From Candidatus Omnitrophota bacterium (lineage in GTDB: Bacteria; Omnitrophota; Gorgyraeia; Duberdicusellales; 4484-171), in contig JAGLSH010000046.1 in assembly GCA_023135855.1 (NCBI GenBank), positions 1 to 5,871 of the forward strand: a stretch of 5,871 bases of DNA, written 5' to 3'. The notes under the pieces are model-generated. The model did no database searches. It saw nothing but the letters and a program-made list of their open reading frames with translations, and had not been told where the DNA came from. Shown here one piece after another: positions 3,871-5,871 of this stretch (its first letter is position 1; each line of letters opens with the position of its first letter). A program made the position numbers and the translations under genes.

Positions 3871-5384
3871 AAATACTGATTTGTTTTCCACCATTAAATT
3901 CTGAAAAGGGCTGGCCTACTTTAGGCCAGAACCGGCAGTTTCAATATTTTAAAGAACCAACCTATATTTATCCGGTAGTTCCGGCTCAAGCTGCAACTCT
4001 GCTTAAAGAGAGTGGCTTTGAGGTGCAGTGGCTTGATTGCATTGCTGAAGGCATTTCTTACGATAGTTTTTTAGAAATTATCAAGAAAGAAAAACCGGAT
4101 TTAGTTGCCATGGAGGTGAAGACTCCGGTAGTTAATCAGGAATGGCAAATTATCAACGATTTAAAAAAACTACGAACTACGAGCTATGAGCTACGAACTG
4201 TTCTCTTCGGTGATCACGTTACCGCTTTGCCTGAAGAGTCTTTTAAAAATTCAAAAGTTGATTTTGTTTTAACCGGCGGCGATTATGATTTTCTCCTTCT
4301 TAATCTATGCAATGTCCTCAAAGAAGCTAAATTATCAATTATCAATTATCAGTTATCATCTAAACTAGAGTCGGGAATCTGGTACTGGGAGAATGGAGAA
4401 GCTAAGAGTACAGGTCAATTTCAATTAAACCATGATCTAAATACGCTTCCCTTTATTGATAGGGATTTAACTAAATGGAAGCTCTATGCTTACAAAAATG
4501 GCAATTATCGCCGTAGACCGGGTACTTATATAATGAGTGGTCGTGATTGCTGGTGGGGTAAGTGTCGTTTTTGTAGTTGGACTACTCTTTACCCTCAATT
4601 TCGCTCAAGGAGTGTTAAGAATGTTTTAGATGAAATTGAATATTTAGTTAATAACTATTCGATTAAAGAGATTATGGATGATACTGGAACATTTCCAGTA
4701 GGGGGATGGTTAGAAGAATTTTGCAAGGGAATAATTGAGAGAAAGTTAAATAAGAAAATTAATTTTGATTGTAATATGCGGTTTGGCGCTGTTGATTATG
4801 AGATGTATAAGTTGATGAGAAAAGCCGGATTTAGATTTCTGCTTTTTGGTATTGAATCAGCGAATCAGAATACCTTAGACCGAATAGATAAAAATTTAAA
4901 AGTAGAGAATATTATTCAATCATGTAAAGATGCCAGACGTGCAGGTTTGTATCCTCATATAACTATAATGTTTGGTTATCCTTGGGAAAGCTATGAGGAT
5001 GCTAAAAAGACTTTAGATCTAGGTCGATGGTTATTAAAAAAAGATTATGCTTACACTATGCAGGCAACAGTTGTAATTCCTTATCCGGGCACACCTTTAT
5101 TCCAAGAGTGTAAGGATAAAGATTTGCTGATGAGCTATGATTGGTCTTATTATGATATGAAAAATCCGGTGATGAAATTAAATTTTAATTCTGAGGAGCT
5201 TTCAAAATTAGTTCAAGGCATGTATTCAGTGAGTTTTAACCCTGAATTTATTTTACGTAAAATAATAAGTATTCGAGAGATAGATGATATTAAGTATTTT
5301 GGAAGAGCATTTTTAAAAGTTATTGGCCATATAATTGATTTCAGAAAAAAGAGTAAATGGGTGGATGAGAAAAAGAGTAGATGA
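3867..5384 (+). CDS. B12-binding-type radical SAM protein
   Basis: This 505-residue cytoplasmic enzyme combines an N-terminal cobalamin-binding-like Rossmann domain (about 1-200) with a radical SAM barrel (about 218-440). The N-terminal domain opens MKILICFPPL and includes LLKESGFEVQWLD and VLFGDHVTALPEE, but the DxHxxG motif of base-off cobalamin binding is not seen. The iron-sulfur cluster site is GRDCWWGKCRFCSW, with cysteines 228, 233 and 236 spaced CX4CX2C. Later motifs are LLFGIESANQNTLDRIDK (326-343), the HITIMFGYPWE strand (364-374) and VVIPYPGTPLF (402-412). The reaction cannot be named; relatives methylate or rearrange lipids, bacteriochlorins, antibiotics and peptides. Next to a flippase and close to a glycosyltransferase, it may modify a glycan or lipid carrier, but this is a guess. 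The ATG overlaps the AbiEi-like stop and has no Shine-Dalgarno site. Heptamer repeats add residues near 101-111 and 156-165, and a further repeat supplies its last residues. Confidence 0.88.
   Translation: MKILICFPPLNSEKGWPTLGQNRQFQYFKEPTYIYPVVPAQAATLLKESGFEVQWLDCIAEGISYDSFLEIIKKEKPDLVAMEVKTPVVNQEWQIINDLKKLRTTSYELRTVLFGDHVTALPEESFKNSKVDFVLTGGDYDFLLLNLCNVLKEAKLSIINYQLSSKLESGIWYWENGEAKSTGQFQLNHDLNTLPFIDRDLTKWKLYAYKNGNYRRRPGTYIMSGRDCWWGKCRFCSWTTLYPQFRSRSVKNVLDEIEYLVNNYSIKEIMDDTGTFPVGGWLEEFCKGIIERKLNKKINFDCNMRFGAVDYEMYKLMRKAGFRFLLFGIESANQNTLDRIDKNLKVENIIQSCKDARRAGLYPHITIMFGYPWESYEDAKKTLDLGRWLLKKDYAYTMQATVVIPYPGTPLFQECKDKDLLMSYDWSYYDMKNPVMKLNFNSEELSKLVQGMYSVSFNPEFILRKIISIREIDDIKYFGRAFLKVIGHIIDFRKKSKWVDEKKSR
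3911..3929 (+). other. strong hairpin near the 5' end of the radical SAM gene
   Basis: CTGGCCTA (3911-3918) and TAGGCCAG (3922-3929) are perfect 8-bp inverted arms around a three-base loop. The hairpin is G+C-rich in an AT-rich gene and starts 44 bases after the start codon. It has no following T-run and so is not a terminator. It could slow translation or transcript decay, or be fortuitous. Confidence 0.4.
4168..4199. repeat. heptamer tandem repeat AACTACG inside the radical SAM gene
   Basis: About 4.6 copies of a 7-bp unit are present: AACTACG (4168), AACTACG (4175), AGCTATG (4182), AGCTACG (4189) and AACT (4196). They encode the repeat-like peptide LRTTSYELRT (102-111) between a helix and the VLFGDH strand of the N-terminal domain, probably in a surface loop. 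Three units are 21 bp, so the peptide repeats every seven residues. Confidence 0.8.
4331..4358. repeat. heptamer tandem repeat ATTATCA inside the radical SAM gene
   Basis: Four consecutive 7-bp units are present: ATTATCA at 4331, 4338 and 4345, then GTTATCA at 4352. They encode LSIINYQLSS (156-165), again with seven-residue periodicity, in a stretch after the LLNLCNVLKEAK helix. The unit differs from the tract at 4168, so these are two repeat families rather than one duplicated tract. Confidence 0.8.
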
Positions 5385-5417
5385 GTAAAATATCCATACA
5401 CCCATACACCCATTCAC
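5353..5417. repeat. imperfect inverted repeat spanning the radical SAM stop and flippase start
   Basis: The arms are GTAAATGGGTGGATG (5353-5367) and CATACACCCATTCAC (5403-5417), complementary at 13 of 15 positions around a 35-base middle. The right side is also a tandem array of three 8-bp units: CCATACAC (5394), CCATACAC (5402) and CCATTCAC (5410). The left side and middle carry related purine-rich bits (GGATGAG, GTAGATGAG). The element encodes the last residues of the radical SAM protein and possibly the first of the flippase. It resembles a small dispersed REP- or MITE-like repeat. Confidence 0.65.
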
Positions 5418-5871
5418 CTATGCTAAATAAACTTAAGAAACTATTTAAAGACGACTTGATCCGACACACAGCAATTGTTTTTTTAGGAACTGGCTTAGTA
5501 GGAGTATTTAATCTTCTTTATCATTTAGTTACCGTAAGACTATTGATTCCAGAGGATTACGGAACCTTTAATGCTCTGATTTCTTTTGTTATGTTCACTT
5601 CTATGGCTATATCACCTCTTGGCACAACTTTAACTCGTTTTTTTACTGAGTATATTGCTAAAGGAGATTTGGCCACACTTTTTTTTACTTTTAAAAAACT
5701 CACAAAACGACTGATTATTATTGCTTTTGCAATTGCAGGATTGTTTTTTGTAATCTCTCCTTTATTGGCAGGGTTCCTTAAAACTAGTACTTTATATGTT
5801 TTTGTTTGCGGAGGAATAATAATAGTGTCATTATTCTCCGTCCCGCTTATTTCACTTTTTCAAAGTTTTCA
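5381..5871 (+). CDS. oligosaccharide flippase, Wzx/MATE-like superfamily (partial, runs off the window)
   Basis: The reading frame is open to the right edge and shows 163 residues from the ATG at 5381, or 150 from the ATG at 5420. The conserved protein seems to begin at 5420 (MLNKLKKLFKDD). Numbered from there, hydrophobic segments lie at about 15-40, 49-70, 98-118 and 124-147. The first loop carries RLLIPEDYGTFNALIS (40-55), typical of flippases that move lipid-linked sugar units across the inner membrane. Full-length members have 12-14 such segments, so roughly the first third is present. The ATG at 5381 overlaps the radical SAM stop as ATGA, like three other junctions here, and adds MSKISIHPYTHSP, read through the repeat. 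The ATG at 5420 has no Shine-Dalgarno site. I chose 5381 for the coupling signature, with moderate doubt. The glycosyltransferase upstream supports a glycan-export role. Confidence 0.85.
   Translation, partial: MSKISIHPYTHSPMLNKLKKLFKDDLIRHTAIVFLGTGLVGVFNLLYHLVTVRLLIPEDYGTFNALISFVMFTSMAISPLGTTLTRFFTEYIAKGDLATLFFTFKKLTKRLIIIAFAIAGLFFVISPLLAGFLKTSTLYVFVCGGIIIVSLFSVPLISLFQSF

Noticed and set aside
4168..4358. Short tandem repeats considered as a CRISPR array
   Set aside because: Units are only 7 bp with no spacers, the tracts are read in frame, and no cas genes are present.
5213..5413. A 66-codon open frame on the minus strand with hydrophobic, repetitive N-terminus
   Set aside because: It lies almost wholly antisense to the radical SAM gene, and its start and hydrophobic repeats come from the inverted-repeat element. 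No Shine-Dalgarno site or domain supports it.

Overview
This is an AT-rich bacterial window with seven tightly packed genes, all on the + strand, plus the possible tail of an eighth. Standard-code reading frames, frequent four-base ATGA gene overlaps, few clear Shine-Dalgarno sites and short 7-8 bp repeats inside and between genes suggest an uncultured, metagenome-type bacterium. A candidate phylum such as Omnitrophota is possible, but that is a weak inference; no marker gene is present.

Layout. Positions 1-77 may hold the end of an upstream gene. A near-consensus sigma70 promoter (84-112), whose -10 box lies in a perfect 20-bp palindrome (107-126), drives a first toxin-antitoxin-like pair. 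This pair is an AbiEii-family nucleotidyltransferase (143-853) and a two-domain protein ending in an XRE helix-turn-helix (850-1365). A membrane-anchored family 2 glycosyltransferase (1362-2375) follows with a four-base overlap. A second promoter (2412-2440), with an 18/20 palindrome between its boxes, drives a second pair. This is another, divergent AbiEii-type nucleotidyltransferase (about 2448-3257) and a winged-helix AbiEi-type antitoxin (3250-3870). A B12-binding-type radical SAM protein (3867-5384) and a truncated oligosaccharide flippase of the Wzx/MATE-like superfamily (from 5381 or 5420 to the window edge) follow.

The glycosyltransferase and flippase belong to a surface-polysaccharide locus, and the radical SAM enzyme may act in the same pathway. 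Two self-regulated nucleotidyltransferase modules with unrelated antitoxins sit inside this locus. They may stabilise it as addiction modules or defend against phage. The first pair, with its uncharacterised N-terminal antitoxin domain, is the best candidate for an undescribed system.

The radical SAM gene carries two in-frame heptamer-repeat tracts. An imperfect inverted repeat lies across its stop codon and the flippase start, pointing to small repeats that spread through this genome and add residues to proteins. No intergenic stretch exceeds 300 bases. I see no RNA genes, CRISPR arrays, transposases or convincing rho-independent terminators.
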